A DNA stretch of 64,000 nt from Streptomyces sp. TSRI0107 (GTDB lineage Bacteria; Actinomycetota; Actinomycetes; Streptomycetales; Streptomycetaceae), in the NCBI RefSeq assembly GCF_001905845.1, contig NZ_LIVZ01000001.1:248001-312000 (forward strand), in the 5' to 3' direction. Positions 16,634 through 26,310 of this stretch are shown piece after piece; within the stretch, counting starts at the first letter, position 1; each line of letters opens with the position of its first letter. Made by a program: the position numbers and the translations under genes. The notes beneath the pieces were generated by a model. The model was not told where the DNA came from. It saw only the letters and a program-made list of their open reading frames with translations, and ran no database searches.

Positions 16634-16705
16634 GTGGGGGTCCTCCGGTGGGGACTGGCCGAGCGGACGGGAAGGGCCGGGGCGGAGCCGATGACTCCGG
16701 CTTAC

Positions 16706-16724
16706 TTAGGTTAGCCTAACCTAA
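16706..16724. promoter_or_regulatory. Iron box (DmdR1/IdeR-type operator) of desABCD
   Basis: TTAGGTTAGCCTAACCTAA is a perfect 19-bp palindrome, and symmetry continues two bases further on each side. It is 73 bases upstream of desA and matches the DmdR1 iron box known for the S. coelicolor des cluster. Space 16634-16776 holds no gene. Confidence 0.95.
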
Positions 16725-16776
16725 GTTGGCTGATCTCCGTGCGGTCGGAGAGTAACTTCCGTCACTTTCAACTGAA

Positions 16777-17634
16777 TTACTCGCCCTGCTCCCGCAACTG
16801 CTCTTCCGTCAGCCCACGGCGCCAGTAGCCCACGAACGTCACCCGGCGCCGGTCGACGCCGCGCTCGCCGACGAAATGCCGGCGCAGCGCCTTCACCGAG
16901 CCGGACTCGCCCGCGATCCAGACGTACGGGTGCTCCGCCGGCGGCAGTCGCGTGTCGCGGATCGCGTCGAGGGCCATGGGGGACCCCTCGGCGTGGTCGC
17001 CCTCCTGTACCAGCCAGGTCACCTCGGCGTCCGCCTCGGTGGCCAGGTCCAGCACGTTCCCGGCGTCATGCACCTCCAGCCACACCCGGGCCCGCTGCCC
17101 GGCCGGCAGCGACTCCAGGATCGCGGCGACCGCCGGAAGCGCGGTCTCGTCACCCCAGAGCACCACCAGATCGGTGTCCTCCGGCGGCCGGAACCGGATC
17201 GCCCGGTTGTCCGCGATCGCCGGGCCGAGCAGCAGCACCTTGTCCCCGGCGGAGGCCCGCGCGGCCCACGTGGAGGCGGGTCCGGCGGGAGTGGCGGAAC
17301 CCGGCTCCACGCCGTGCAGCACGAAGTCGATGTCGATCTCGTCGGGGTCGCGGCGCAGCGAGCGCAGCGTGTACGAGCGCATCACCGCCCGCACGTCGTC
17401 CGGCAGCGCCATCCACCCCTTCCACCAGTCCTCGCCCAACTCGATGGGGACGACCGGGGCGTCCTGCCCCGGATGCGGAATGAACAGCGACAGCGACTGG
17501 TCGCATCCGTCGGAGTGGAAGTCGGCGAGGTCGCCCCCGGCGAAGGTGACCCGGACCAGGGACGGCCCGAGCCGCTCCGTCCGCACGACCTGAAGAGAGA
17601 AGAAACGAAACGGAACGGCGACGGTCGTGGACAT
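16777..17634 (-). CDS. Siderophore-interacting protein (FAD-dependent ferric-siderophore reductase)
   Basis: A 285-residue SIP-family protein of the ViuB/YqjH type. It probably releases iron from imported ferrioxamine by reduction in the cytoplasm. The FAD-binding motif RSYTLR is at residues 86-91 in the N-terminal beta-barrel. The NAD(P)H-binding-like C-terminal domain contains VWIAGESGSVKALRRH and the family-typical FVGYWRRGLTEEQL ending. ATG 17634 is chosen because AGGAG lies seven bases upstream; the open frame extends to 17706 without similarity. It is between desE and desA on the same strand, separate from both by more than 120 bp. Confidence 0.93.
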   Translation of the reverse strand: MSTTVAVPFRFFSLQVVRTERLGPSLVRVTFAGGDLADFHSDGCDQSLSLFIPHPGQDAPVVPIELGEDWWKGWMALPDDVRAVMRSYTLRSLRRDPDEIDIDFVLHGVEPGSATPAGPASTWAARASAGDKVLLLGPAIADNRAIRFRPPEDTDLVVLWGDETALPAVAAILESLPAGQRARVWLEVHDAGNVLDLATEADAEVTWLVQEGDHAEGSPMALDAIRDTRLPPAEHPYVWIAGESGSVKALRRHFVGERGVDRRRVTFVGYWRRGLTEEQLREQGE

Positions 17635-17671
17635 GCGGTGACTCCTGAACTGGCGGGGTGGGCGGCCGGCC

Positions 17672-17726
17672 TCAGGGGCGCGGGGAACTGCGCGACCAGC
17701 CACCAACTACCCGCAGCCGCCGGACT
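17672..17726. repeat. Probable dispersed Streptomyces intergenic repeat
   Basis: The stretch containing GGGGCGCGGGGAACTGCGCG followed by ACCAGCC and CCCGCAGCCGCCGG resembles a short intergenic sequence that I recall occurring many times in Streptomyces genomes. It lies between desE and the SIP gene. Copy number cannot be tested from this window. Confidence 0.4.
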
Positions 17727-17755
17727 TCAGGAGCCCCCCGCCCCGAAGGCGCAGC

Positions 17756-18802
17756 TCAGCTGACCTTCTTCGCGTTCTCGATCGCCTCGGCGAGGTTCGT
17801 CAGCAGCGGCGTGCACTTGCCGTACGACAGGATCGGCTCCGGCGAGCGGGGGATGACCTGACCGGCCTTCACCGCCGGCAGCTTCTTCCAGGTCGCCTCG
17901 GTGATGGCGTCCGGCTGCGTCGCCTGCGCCCGGTCGTCCATCATGATGATGTCCGCGTCGTACTTGTCGACGTTCTCCCAGCTGAGGGCCTCGAACCAGC
18001 CGCCGCCCTGGGCCTTCGCCTTCTCCGACGGCTCGATGAAGTTCACGCCGAGCGCCTTGAAGTACTCGAGGTCGATCGACAGGTTGGTGCCGGAGACGTA
18101 GAACAGCTCCGCGCTCGCGGACCCGGCCATCACCTTGATCTCGGGCCGGGCCTTCGCGGCCTTCCGCAGGCGCTCCGCGGCGGCCTCGAACTCCTGCTTC
18201 GCCTTGACGGTCTGGTCGGCCTTCAGGTCCGCGCCCAGCGAATCGGCCAGCGCCCACATGCGCTCCAGCGACTGGGTCAGCTGGCGGTCGTAGACGGAGA
18301 TGCCGACGCTCGGGGCGAGCTTGGTGATCTTGTCCTTGGACTCCTCGGGCACGTACCAGAGGGTGCCGGCGTCGTCGAACATCGTGGTGATGAGGACCTC
18401 GGGGGCGAGCGTCGCGTACTTCTCGACGTTGAACTGGCCCCAGACGTTGCCGAGGATCTCGACCTTGCTGATGTCCATGTCGCCGGCCTGGACGTCCGGC
18501 TTGCCGTCCTGGGTCTTGGTCGGGCCGAAGACGCCCTTGACCTCGATGCCGTAGTCGTGGAGCGCGGCGGCCACGCCGACGAAGGCGACGATGTTCGTGG
18601 GAACCTTGTCGAGCTTCACGGTCGTGCCGCGGTCGTCCTTGAACGTCCAGGGGCCGGACGGCTTGGCGGCCGCCGACGAGTCCGAGCCACCGCTTTTCGT
18701 GTCTTCGTCGCCGCACGCGGCGAGAACGGCACCGAGGCCGAGGGCACCGCCGGCGGCGAGGATCCCGCGACGGGTGAGGTGGGTGGCACGGGCGTTGGAC
18801 AT
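17756..18802 (-). CDS. desE: DesE, ferric desferrioxamine-binding lipoprotein
   Basis: A 348-residue ABC-transporter solute-binding lipoprotein of the FecB/FepB class, the receptor for ferrioxamine at the outer face of the membrane. The N-terminus has a twin-arginine motif (TRRGIL, Arg11-Arg12), a hydrophobic stretch and lipobox LAAC with Cys30, so Tat export with lipidation is likely. TroA-like lobes follow, with NIVAFVGVAAALHDYGIEVKG near residue 85. ATG 18802 is preferred to the longer frame from 18844. An iron box sits 50-68 bases upstream. The permease and ATPase genes are not adjacent, as is known for desE in S. coelicolor. Confidence 0.95.
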   Translation of the reverse strand: MSNARATHLTRRGILAAGGALGLGAVLAACGDEDTKSGGSDSSAAAKPSGPWTFKDDRGTTVKLDKVPTNIVAFVGVAAALHDYGIEVKGVFGPTKTQDGKPDVQAGDMDISKVEILGNVWGQFNVEKYATLAPEVLITTMFDDAGTLWYVPEESKDKITKLAPSVGISVYDRQLTQSLERMWALADSLGADLKADQTVKAKQEFEAAAERLRKAAKARPEIKVMAGSASAELFYVSGTNLSIDLEYFKALGVNFIEPSEKAKAQGGGWFEALSWENVDKYDADIIMMDDRAQATQPDAITEATWKKLPAVKAGQVIPRSPEPILSYGKCTPLLTNLAEAIENAKKVS

Positions 18803-18851
18803 GAGCGTGGCTGCTTTCGAACAGGGCGGATGCCCGCCGGACAATTCGAAG

Positions 18852-18870
18852 GTAGGTTAGCCTAACCTCA
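18852..18870. promoter_or_regulatory. Iron box upstream of desE
   Basis: GTAGGTTAGCCTAACCTCA matches 17 of 19 positions of the desA iron box, with a perfect 15-bp palindromic core (18854-18868). It supports joint DmdR1 control of desE and desABCD. Confidence 0.9.
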
Positions 18871-18994
18871 GATCTTGTCCAGGGGTGGGGAGCCCCGGGT
18901 TCACGACCGTGCGCGACCCACACCTGTTCGCATTCCCAATGCGCCTACCCACTGCGGGAGTTGGCCGAAACGCCCTCCCGGAAGATGATCCAGA

Positions 18995-20266
18995 TCACTT
19001 CTTCGGCGTCGGCGACACAGGGAGGTTGAAGACGTGGTCCGGCGTGACGATGCTCGTGATCGCGTCGCCGAACAGCGTGCTCGGCTCCTGCCCGTCGTGG
19101 ACGATGTCGGTGTTCAGCAGGACCACCAGCGTCGCCTCCGCCGACGGCAGATAGATGGTCAGGGACTCGTAGCCCGGCAGTGAGCCGTTGTGCCCGATCC
19201 AGCCCTGCACGTCGAAGATGCCGAGGCCGTACCCGGCCCCCTTGATGCCGGTCGGGGGCGTCTCCAGGCGCTGCTTCTGCGTCGCGGGTTCGACCATCGC
19301 GCCGCCGTCGGGGAACTCGCCCGTGGCCACCGTGCGCGCCCAGGTGCGCAGGTCGTCCCGGGTCGAGATCATCGCTCCGGCGGCCCAGCCCCAGGACGGG
19401 TCCCAGTCCGTCGAGTTCTCGACCTCGCCGGTCGCGGTCTGGTTCGTGTACCCCTGCGCGTGCGGCTCGGGGAAGTCCGCGTTCGTCGCGAGGAAGCTGT
19501 CCCGCATGCCGGCCGGGTCGAGGATGTTCTCCTTGATGACGTCCTGCAGCGGCTGCTCGGCCACCTTCTCGACGACCAGGCCGAGCAGGATCAGATTGGT
19601 GTTGCAGTAGGAGAACTTCTCGTTCGGCTGGAACAGCACCGGGTGCTTGAAGGCGTAGTCCAGCAGTTGCCGAGGCGTGAAGCTGCGTTGCGGATCCGAC
19701 GTCAGCGCCTTGAAGAAGTCCGGGTCCTCCGAGTAGTTGTACAGACCGCTGCGCATCCCGGCGAGTTCGCGCAGGGATATCTCGTCGCCGTTCGGAACTC
19801 CGTCCACGTACGCGCTGATCGGGTCGTCCAGGTCGACCTTGCCCTGGTCGACGAGCTGGAGCAGGGCGGTCACGGTGAAGGTCTTGGTCTCGCTGCCGAT
19901 GCGCATGAACAGATCCGGCGACATCCGCTGCCCGGTGCTCTTGTCGGCCACGCCGAAGGAGCGCTCGTAGACGCCCTTGTCGGGGGTCCACAGCCCGACG
20001 GTGACGCCCGGTACGTTCGCTTCCTTCATGACCCGCTGGACGGCGTCGTCGAGCTGCCGGCGCACCTCCGGCGTCAGCTCGCGGAAGTCACCGTCCGCGG
20101 TGGTCGGACTCGGCGGATCCGTCTGCGTGACGGCCCCGGACACGGCCTCGGGGCCGACGGCCCGTGGCGTCGCCACGGCCGACACGGCGGTCACCGGCAG
20201 CAGCAGAACCGCCGCCATGGCGGCGGCGACGGCCCCCCTGCGAAGTCCTCTGCACGCGAACGTCAT
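18995..20266 (-). CDS. Secreted serine hydrolase, beta-lactamase / D-Ala-D-Ala carboxypeptidase superfamily
   Basis: A 423-residue exported protein. A signal peptide spans about residues 1-33. The class C/AmpH-like domain (about 65-400) has the SxxK motif as S125-E-T-K128, a Tyr-Cys-Asn motif (FSYCNTN) in place of YxN, and HNGSLPG at the position of the KTG box. Such proteins are DD-peptidases, D-aminopeptidases or esterases; true beta-lactamase activity is unlikely without KTG. ATG 20266 follows GGGAG by six bases; the frame extends to 20332. It stands between desE and the acyl-CoA dehydrogenase with its own promoter region. Confidence 0.88.
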   Translation of the reverse strand: MTFACRGLRRGAVAAAMAAVLLLPVTAVSAVATPRAVGPEAVSGAVTQTDPPSPTTADGDFRELTPEVRRQLDDAVQRVMKEANVPGVTVGLWTPDKGVYERSFGVADKSTGQRMSPDLFMRIGSETKTFTVTALLQLVDQGKVDLDDPISAYVDGVPNGDEISLRELAGMRSGLYNYSEDPDFFKALTSDPQRSFTPRQLLDYAFKHPVLFQPNEKFSYCNTNLILLGLVVEKVAEQPLQDVIKENILDPAGMRDSFLATNADFPEPHAQGYTNQTATGEVENSTDWDPSWGWAAGAMISTRDDLRTWARTVATGEFPDGGAMVEPATQKQRLETPPTGIKGAGYGLGIFDVQGWIGHNGSLPGYESLTIYLPSAEATLVVLLNTDIVHDGQEPSTLFGDAITSIVTPDHVFNLPVSPTPKK

Positions 20267-20339
20267 GAGCTGCTCCCGGCGGGTGGGAGATGGCCGTGGC
20301 CATGAGCGCGGACCTCTCGAGCCGAACAGCACCAGCTTA

Positions 20340-20384
20340 GGAGCGCCCCCGCCGGATCGCCTGTCGAGCCGACGGGGGCGCTCC
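20340..20384 (-). terminator. Hairpin, likely terminator of the leucine catabolic operon
   Basis: GGAGCGCCCCCG and CGGGGGCGCTCC form a 12-bp perfect stem with a 21-base loop. It is about 205 bases past the acyl-CoA dehydrogenase stop, with the MITE-like element in between. Confidence 0.6.
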
Positions 20385-20414
20385 CGGGCCCGGAGGCGGC
20401 GCTCTAGGCTCTTT

Positions 20415-20582
20415 CGTTTGGGTCAGCCCGGCTGTGAGGGACGGTGCGTCCCGGCCGAGTCGAGCGGGGTCTGGTGCGTGCAGCTGCAAGGCGGAGGAGG
20501 GAGTCGACGCGGCGCGTCGGCGACTGACGACAACGCGGCAGATGTGCGTGCCAGACCCCGCGACGCCGGGATGATCCAAACG
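20415..20582. mobile_element. MITE-like palindromic element
   Basis: A 168-bp segment bounded by 18-bp imperfect inverted repeats: CGTTTGGGTCAGCCCGGC on the left and, read inverted, CGTTTGGATCATCCCGGC on the right (16 of 18). A second nested inverted pair GCGGGGTCTGG / CCAGACCCCGC occurs at 20464-20474 and 20551-20561. No gene is inside and no target duplication is evident. It begins 7 bases past the stop of the acyl-CoA dehydrogenase. The sequence resembles non-coding elements that I recall in other Streptomyces. Confidence 0.5.
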
Positions 20583-20589
20583 GCAGGGC

Positions 20590-21750
20590 CTAGCCCGCCA
20601 GGCCCAACTCCCGGGCGATCAGCATCCGCTGCACCTCGCTCGTGCCCTCGCCGATCTCGAGGATCTTGGAGTCCCGCCACATACGGGCCACCGGGTACTC
20701 GTTCATGAAGCCGTAGCCGCCGTGGATCTGGGTGGCGTCCCGGGCGTTGTCGACGGCGATCGTGGACGAGTACAGCTTCGCCAGCGCCGCCTCCTTCTTG
20801 AAGGGCTCGCCCGCGACCAGCCGGGACGCCGCGTCGCGCCAGGCGAGGCGGGCCGTGTGGGCCTTCATCTCCATGTCCGCGATCTTGAACTGGATCGCCT
20901 GGTTCGCGCCGATCGGGCGGCCGAAGGCGTGCCGTTCCTTCGCGTACGTGACCGACTCGTCGACGCAGCCCTGCGCCAGGCCCGTCGCCAGCGCCGCGAT
21001 GGCGATCCGGCCCTCGTCGAGGATCCGCAGGAACTGCGCGTACCCGCGGCCCTCCTCGCCCAGCAGGTTCTCGGCCGGCACCCGCACGTCGGCGAAGGAC
21101 AGCTCACGGGTGTCGGAGGCGTTCCAGCCGACCTTGGAGTAGGGGGCGGCCACCGTGAAGCCCGGGGTGCCGGAGGGGACGATGATCGCGGAGATCTCCG
21201 GCCGGCCGTCCGGCTTGCGGCCGGTCACCGCGGTCACCGTGACCAGGCCCGTGATGTCCGTGCCGGAGTTGGTGATGAAGCACTTGGTGCCGTTGATCAC
21301 CCACTCGCCGGTCGCCGGGTCCCGGCGCGCCGTCGTCCGGGTCGCCCCGGCGTCGCTGCCGCCGTCCGGCTCGGTCAGGCCGAAGGCGCCCAGGATCTCG
21401 CCGGAGCACAGCCGGGGCAGCCACCGCCGCTTCTGCTCCTCGGTGCCGAAGAGATGGATCGGCATCGCGCCCAGCGAGACGCCCGCCTCCAGGGTGATGG
21501 CGACGGAGGAGTCCACCCGCGCCAGCTCCTCGAGGGCCACGCCCAGGGCGAGATAGTCGCCGCCCATGCCGCCGTACTCCTCCGGGAACGGCAGCCCGAA
21601 CAGGCCCATCCGGCCCATCTCGCGGACGATCTCGTACGGGAACTCGTGCCGCTCGTAGTAGTCGCCGATCTTCGGGGCCACCACGTCGTGCGCGAACTCC
21701 TCCACGGTGCGGCGGAGTTCTTCCAGCTCGGGGGAGAGACGGTGGTCCAT
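20590..21750 (-). CDS. acdH: Acyl-CoA dehydrogenase (AcdH-like, branched/short-chain)
   Basis: A 386-residue FAD flavoprotein introducing the alpha,beta double bond in an acyl-CoA. The family patterns are present: FGLTEPDGGSDAGATRTTA (flavin site), YAKERHAFGRPIGANQAIQF and IHGGYGFMNEYPVARMWRD. Glu368 in IGEGTSEVQ occupies the catalytic-base position of short- and medium-chain enzymes, whereas isovaleryl-CoA dehydrogenases usually lack it there. It is the last gene of an operon with HMG-CoA lyase and a methylcrotonyl-CoA-type carboxylase, so isovaleryl or related branched acyl-CoA is the likely substrate. S. coelicolor acdH in this position acts in branched-chain amino acid catabolism as I recall. 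Confidence 0.9.
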   Translation of the reverse strand: MDHRLSPELEELRRTVEEFAHDVVAPKIGDYYERHEFPYEIVREMGRMGLFGLPFPEEYGGMGGDYLALGVALEELARVDSSVAITLEAGVSLGAMPIHLFGTEEQKRRWLPRLCSGEILGAFGLTEPDGGSDAGATRTTARRDPATGEWVINGTKCFITNSGTDITGLVTVTAVTGRKPDGRPEISAIIVPSGTPGFTVAAPYSKVGWNASDTRELSFADVRVPAENLLGEEGRGYAQFLRILDEGRIAIAALATGLAQGCVDESVTYAKERHAFGRPIGANQAIQFKIADMEMKAHTARLAWRDAASRLVAGEPFKKEAALAKLYSSTIAVDNARDATQIHGGYGFMNEYPVARMWRDSKILEIGEGTSEVQRMLIARELGLAG

Positions 21751-21756
21751 CGTTCT

Positions 21757-22701
21757 TCACTGCTCCTTGTGGGAGAGGGCTCTGACGGTGCGGGACGGGC
21801 TGGGGCGGCCCAGTTGCTCGGCCATCCACACGCTGGTGGCGGTGAGCCGGCCGAGGTCGACGCCGGTGTCGATGCCGAGTCCCCGCAGCATCCACACCAG
21901 GTCCTCGGTGGCGAGGTTGCCGGTGGCGCTCCTGGCGTACGGGCAGCCGCCCAGGCCGCCCGCGGAGGCGTCGACGGTCGTCACCCCGTGCTGCAGCGCC
22001 GCGAGGGTGTTCGCGAGCGCCTGTCCGTAGGTGTCGTGGAAGTGCACGCCGAGCGCGGCGGTGGGGACGCCGGCGGCGTTCAGCGCGGTGAGGAGTTCCC
22101 GCACGTGTCCGGGCGTGGCCACGCCGATCGTGTCGCCGAGGCTCAGCTCGTCGCAGCCCATGTCCAGCAGGGCCCGGCAGACGCGGACCACCTGGGGGAC
22201 CGGCACCGGGCCCTCCCAGGGGTCGCCGAAGCACATGGACAGATAGCCCCGCACATGCCCGCCCTCCGCCTTCGCCCGGCTCACCACCGGCTCGAACATG
22301 GCCAGCGCCTCGTCCACCGTGCGGTTGAGGTTGGCCTTCGCGAAGGACTCGGTGGCGCTGGCGAACACGGCGATCCGGCGCGCCCCCAGGGCCAGGGCGC
22401 GGTCCAGGCCGCGCTCGTTGGGGACCAGCACCGGGAGCGCCACCCCGGGCAGGTCGCTGACGAGCGGGAACAGCTGCTCGGCGTCCGCCAGCTGGGGCAC
22501 CCACTTCGGGTGGACGAAGCTGGTCGCCTCGATAGTCTTCAGGCCCGCGCCGGCGAGGCGGCGGACGAACTCCGCCTTCACCTCCGTGGGCACGGTCGCC
22601 TTCTCGTTCTGCAGTCCGTCGCGCGCGCCCACCTCGTGAATGCGGACGCGGGCGGGCAGATCCGCCGCGGGGACGGCCATGGGGAGCCCGTCGACCGTCA
22701 T
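21757..22701 (-). CDS. Hydroxymethylglutaryl-CoA lyase
   Basis: A 314-residue DRE-TIM-type lyase cleaving HMG-CoA to acetoacetate and acetyl-CoA, the last step of leucine breakdown. The signature is visible: [12 protein letters not shown] at the start of the barrel, [36 protein letters not shown] with the metal-binding His pair, and [15 protein letters not shown] with the catalytic Cys loop. ATG 22701 overlaps the carboxylase stop (ATGA) and is preceded by GAGGAGG. It is followed six bases later by acdH. Confidence 0.95.
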   Translation of the reverse strand: MTVDGLPMAVPAADLPARVRIHEVGARDGLQNEKATVPTEVKAEFVRRLAGAGLKTIEATSFVHPKWVPQLADAEQLFPLVSDLPGVALPVLVPNERGLDRALALGARRIAVFASATESFAKANLNRTVDEALAMFEPVVSRAKAEGGHVRGYLSMCFGDPWEGPVPVPQVVRVCRALLDMGCDELSLGDTIGVATPGHVRELLTALNAAGVPTAALGVHFHDTYGQALANTLAALQHGVTTVDASAGGLGGCPYARSATGNLATEDLVWMLRGLGIDTGVDLGRLTATSVWMAEQLGRPSPSRTVRALSHKEQ

Positions 22702-24614
22702 TCCGCCGCCTCCTCGTGAGGGGTGATGACCGCCAGCACCTGGTCCATGGCGACCGTGCTGCCCGGGGTGACGTCCAGCTCGGCGACCGTGCCGGCGTGC
22801 GGGGCGGAGATGACGTGCTCCATCTTCATCGCCTCGACGACGACCAGGCTCTGACCGGCGGTCACCTCGTCGCCGACGGCCACCTTCACCACCGTGACCG
22901 TCCCCGGCATGGGGGCGGTGAGGGAGTCGGCGCCCGCGTGCGCGGCCCGGTCCAGGGAGGCGGCCACCGGGTCGTGGTCGCGCACCTGCCAGGCGTCGCC
23001 GTCGCGGCCCAGCCAGTCGCCGGCGCGGTGGAAGGTGTGGCGGACGCCGTCGAGGGTGACGGAGACGTGGTCCGGGGTGACGGTGTGGGTGCCGCGCGGG
23101 GTGTGCTCCACCGGGTCGGTGACCCGCAGCGGGAAGCCGAGCGGCCTGGGCGTGCCGCCGAGCCGCCAGCCGCTCGGCACCGAGAACGGGTCCGTCCAGC
23201 CGTCCCCGCGCGGCCGCAGCGCGTCCAGCCGTACGGCCGCCGCCGCCTCGTACACCTCCTCCGGCACCTCGGCCGGGATCAGCCCCGCCGCCTCCCGCTC
23301 GACCAGCCCGGTGTCCATGTCGCCCGCGACGACCGCCGGGTGGGCCAGCAGCCTGCGCAGGAACCCGGCGTTGGTGGGCACGCCCAGCGTGACCGTCTCG
23401 GCGAGGGCCGCGCGCAGTCTGCGCAGGGCGGTGGCGCGGTCCGGGCCGTACGCGATCACCTTGGACAGCATCGGGTCGTACAGGCTGCCGACCTCCGTGC
23501 CCTCGCTGAGCCCGGAGTCGGTGCGGATGCCGTCGCCCTGCGGTTCGCGGAGCTTCAGCACCGTGCCGCCGGAGGGCAGGAAGCCGCGCGCGGGGTCTTC
23601 GGCGCAGATGCGGGCCTCGACGGCGTGCCCGGTGAGCCGGACGTCCTGCTGCCCGAAGGGCAGGGGTTCGCCCGCGGCCACCCGCAGCTGCCACTCGACC
23701 AGGTCCCGGCCGGTGACCAGCTCGGTGACCGGGTGTTCCACCTGGAGGCGGGTGTTCATCTCCATGAAGTAGTACTGGGAGGGGTCGCCGCCGGGGACGA
23801 TGAACTCCACCGTGCCCGCGCCGACGTACCCGCAGGAGCGGGCGGCCTGGACCGCCGCCTCGCCCATCGCCGCGCGGGTCTCCTCGTCGAGGAGCACGCT
23901 CGGCGCCTCCTCGATGATCTTCTGGTGGCGGCGCTGGAGGGAGCACTCGCGTTCGCCCAGGTGGACGACGTTGCCGTGGCCGTCGGCCAGGACCTGGATC
24001 TCGATGTGCCGAGGGCGGTCGATCCAGCGTTCGACGAGCAGCGTGTCGTCGCCGAAGGAGGCGCGGGCCTCCCGGCGGGCGGCGGCGATCTCGTCGTCGA
24101 GCAGGTCCAGGTCCCGCACCAGCCGCATGCCCTTGCCGCCGCCGCCCGCGGACGGCTTCAGCAGCACGGGCGCGCCCAGCTCGCGGGCGGCCTCGGCCAG
24201 CTCCGGATCGCGTCCGCCGGGCACCACGGGCACTCCGGCCGCGCGCACCGTCTCCTTGGCGCGGATCTTGTCGCCCATCAGGGAGATGGCGTCCGCCGGA
24301 GGCCCGATGAACACCAGCCCGGCGTCGGCGCAGGCGCGGGCGAAGCCGGCGTTCTCGGCGAGGAAGCCGTACCCGGGGTGGACGGCCTGCGCGCCGGTGC
24401 GGGTCGCGGCCTGAAGCAGCCGCTCCACGGACAGATAGCTCTCGGCGGCGGGCGCCGGACCGATCCGTACCGCGGTGTCGGCCTCGCGGACGTGCCGGGC
24501 GCCGGCGTCGGCGTCGGAGAAGACGGCGACGGAGCGCACGCCGAGCGCGCGCAGCGTGCGGATGACCCGCACCGCGATCTCGCCGCGGTTGGCCACAAGA
24601 ACGGTGTCGAACAT
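22698..24614 (-). CDS. Acyl-CoA (methylcrotonyl-CoA-type) carboxylase alpha subunit, biotin carboxylase + BCCP
   Basis: A 638-residue biotin-dependent carboxylase subunit. The biotin carboxylase/ATP-grasp region (about 1-450) starts [20 protein letters not shown] and holds [14 protein letters not shown], the [17 protein letters not shown] loop and the [13 protein letters not shown] strand. A linker leads to the C-terminal biotinyl domain with EAMKMEH, biotin-accepting Lys597. The substrate depends on the partner: here the beta subunit, HMG-CoA lyase and acyl-CoA dehydrogenase indicate 3-methylcrotonyl-CoA. ATG 24614 is used; the upstream open frame is an overlap with the next gene. Spacing to the beta subunit is 14 bp. 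Confidence 0.93.
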   Translation of the reverse strand: MFDTVLVANRGEIAVRVIRTLRALGVRSVAVFSDADAGARHVREADTAVRIGPAPAAESYLSVERLLQAATRTGAQAVHPGYGFLAENAGFARACADAGLVFIGPPADAISLMGDKIRAKETVRAAGVPVVPGGRDPELAEAARELGAPVLLKPSAGGGGKGMRLVRDLDLLDDEIAAARREARASFGDDTLLVERWIDRPRHIEIQVLADGHGNVVHLGERECSLQRRHQKIIEEAPSVLLDEETRAAMGEAAVQAARSCGYVGAGTVEFIVPGGDPSQYYFMEMNTRLQVEHPVTELVTGRDLVEWQLRVAAGEPLPFGQQDVRLTGHAVEARICAEDPARGFLPSGGTVLKLREPQGDGIRTDSGLSEGTEVGSLYDPMLSKVIAYGPDRATALRRLRAALAETVTLGVPTNAGFLRRLLAHPAVVAGDMDTGLVEREAAGLIPAEVPEEVYEAAAAVRLDALRPRGDGWTDPFSVPSGWRLGGTPRPLGFPLRVTDPVEHTPRGTHTVTPDHVSVTLDGVRHTFHRAGDWLGRDGDAWQVRDHDPVAASLDRAAHAGADSLTAPMPGTVTVVKVAVGDEVTAGQSLVVVEAMKMEHVISAPHAGTVAELDVTPGSTVAMDQVLAVITPHEEAAE

Positions 24615-24628
24615 AGTCGTGAACCCCC

Positions 24629-26245
24629 TCACATCCGGAAGACGCCGAACTGCGGCTCGCCCAGCGGGGCGTTCGCGCAGGCCGTCAGGGCCAGGCCCAG
24701 CACCTGCCGGGTCTCCAGCGGGTCGATGACGCCGTCGTCCCAGAGGCGGGCCGTGGCGTAGTAGGCGTTGCCCTGGCGCTCGTACTGGGCGCGGACGGGG
24801 GCCTTGAAGGCCTCTTCCTCCTCCAGGGGCCAGTCCTCGCCGCGCGCTTCCAGCTGGTCGCGCTTGACGGTGGCGAGGACGGAGGCGGCCTGCTCGCCGC
24901 CCATGACGGAGATCTTGGCGTTGGGCCACATCCACAGGAAGCGCGGTGAGTACGCCCGGCCACACATGGAGTAGTTCCCCGCGCCGTACGACCCGCCGAC
25001 CACGACGGTCAGCTTGGGGACGCGGGTGCAGGCGACGGCGGTGACCATCTTGGCGCCGTGCTTGGCGATGCCGCCCGCCTCGTAGTCCCGGCCCACCATG
25101 AAGCCCGAGATGTTCTGCAGGAACAGCAGCGGGATGCCGCGCTGGTCGCACAGCTCGATGAAGTGGGCGCCCTTCTGGGCGGACTCGGAGAAGAGGATGC
25201 CGTTGTTGGCGACGATGCCGACGGGGTGGCCGTGGATGCGGGCGAAGCCGGTGACCAGGGTCTGCCCGAACTCGGACTTGAACTCGGCGAACCGGGAGCC
25301 GTCGACCACGCGGGCGATGATCTCCCGGACGTCGTAGGGCGTGCGGGGGTCGGCCGGGACCGCCCCGTACAGCCCGTACGGGTCGACCTTGGGCTCCACG
25401 GCGGGACGCACCTCCCAGGGGAGCTCGCGGCGCGCCGGGAGGGTGGCGACGATGTTCCGGACGATGCGCAGGGCGTGCGCGTCGTCCTCCGCGAGGTGGT
25501 CCGTCACGCCGGAGACGCGGGAGTGCACCTCGCCGCCGCCCAGCTCCTCGGCGGTGACGACCTCGCCGGTGGCGGCCTTCACCAGCGGCGGCCCGCCCAG
25601 GAAGATCGTCCCCTGGCCGCGCACGATCACGGCCTCGTCGCTCATCGCGGGCACGTAGGCGCCGCCGGCCGTGCAGGAGCCGAGGACGGCGGCGATCTGC
25701 GGGATGCCCGCGCCGGACATCCGGGCCTGGTTGTAGAAGATCCGGCCGAAGTGCTCGCGGTCCGGGAACACCTCGTCCTGCATGGGCAGGAAGGCGCCGC
25801 CGGAGTCGACGAGGTAGAGGCAGGGGAGCCGGTTCTCGAGGGCGACCTCCTGGGCCCGCAGGTGCTTCTTCACCGTCATCGGGTAGTACGTCCCGCCCTT
25901 GACGGTGGCGTCGTTGGCGACGACGACGCACTCGCGCCCGCCGACCCGGCCGATCCCGGCGATCACGCCCGCCGCCGGGGCCTGCCCGTCGTACATCCCG
26001 TCGGCCGCGAGCGGGGCCAGCTCCAGGAAGGGCGAGCCCGGGTCGAGCAGTGTGTCCACCCGGTCCCTCGGCAGCAGCTTGCCACGCGCGGTGTGCCGGG
26101 CGCGCGCCTTCTCACCGCCCCCGAGCCGGGCGGCGGCCAGCTTGCCGCGCAGCTCCTCGACCAGCGCCTGATGCGCCGCCTCATTGGCCTGCCAGGCCTC
26201 CGACGCGGGGTCCGCCGCGGTCGTCAGCTCCGGTGCCTGGTCCAT
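24629..26245 (-). CDS. Acyl-CoA (methylcrotonyl-CoA-type) carboxylase beta subunit, carboxyltransferase
   Basis: A 538-residue crotonase-fold carboxyltransferase transferring CO2 from carboxybiotin to the acyl-CoA. It contains [35 protein letters not shown] and [21 protein letters not shown], then [26 protein letters not shown] and [20 protein letters not shown], a pattern specific for methylcrotonyl-CoA and related carboxyltransferases. It is the promoter-proximal gene of the catabolic operon, transcribed away from the divergent TetR gene across an 86-bp space with two palindromes. Confidence 0.93.
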   Translation of the reverse strand: MDQAPELTTAADPASEAWQANEAAHQALVEELRGKLAAARLGGGEKARARHTARGKLLPRDRVDTLLDPGSPFLELAPLAADGMYDGQAPAAGVIAGIGRVGGRECVVVANDATVKGGTYYPMTVKKHLRAQEVALENRLPCLYLVDSGGAFLPMQDEVFPDREHFGRIFYNQARMSGAGIPQIAAVLGSCTAGGAYVPAMSDEAVIVRGQGTIFLGGPPLVKAATGEVVTAEELGGGEVHSRVSGVTDHLAEDDAHALRIVRNIVATLPARRELPWEVRPAVEPKVDPYGLYGAVPADPRTPYDVREIIARVVDGSRFAEFKSEFGQTLVTGFARIHGHPVGIVANNGILFSESAQKGAHFIELCDQRGIPLLFLQNISGFMVGRDYEAGGIAKHGAKMVTAVACTRVPKLTVVVGGSYGAGNYSMCGRAYSPRFLWMWPNAKISVMGGEQAASVLATVKRDQLEARGEDWPLEEEEAFKAPVRAQYERQGNAYYATARLWDDGVIDPLETRQVLGLALTACANAPLGEPQFGVFRM

Positions 26246-26264
26246 CCTGCGGTCCCCTCACCTT

Positions 26265-26280
26265 GTTAATGAGCGTTAAC
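26265..26280. promoter_or_regulatory. Palindromic operator near the carboxylase promoter
   Basis: GTTAATGAGCGTTAAC has GTTAA/TTAAC half-sites six bases apart. It lies 20 bases before the carboxylase start and probably binds the divergent TetR protein. Confidence 0.6.
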
Positions 26281-26292
26281 GCATTTCCTTCA

Positions 26293-26310
26293 GGTTAACG
26301 ACCGCTAACC
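26293..26310. promoter_or_regulatory. Second palindromic operator overlapping the TetR promoter
   Basis: GGTTAACGACCGCTAACC has GGTTA/TAACC half-sites. It contains the presumed -35 element (TTAACG) of the TetR gene, whose -10 is TAGAAT at 26319-26324; spacing is 18. Confidence 0.6.

Noticed and set aside
11631..18802. des region as a novel biosynthetic cluster
   Set aside because: Gene order, overlaps and iron box match the known desferrioxamine system of Streptomyces; only regulation details are of interest.
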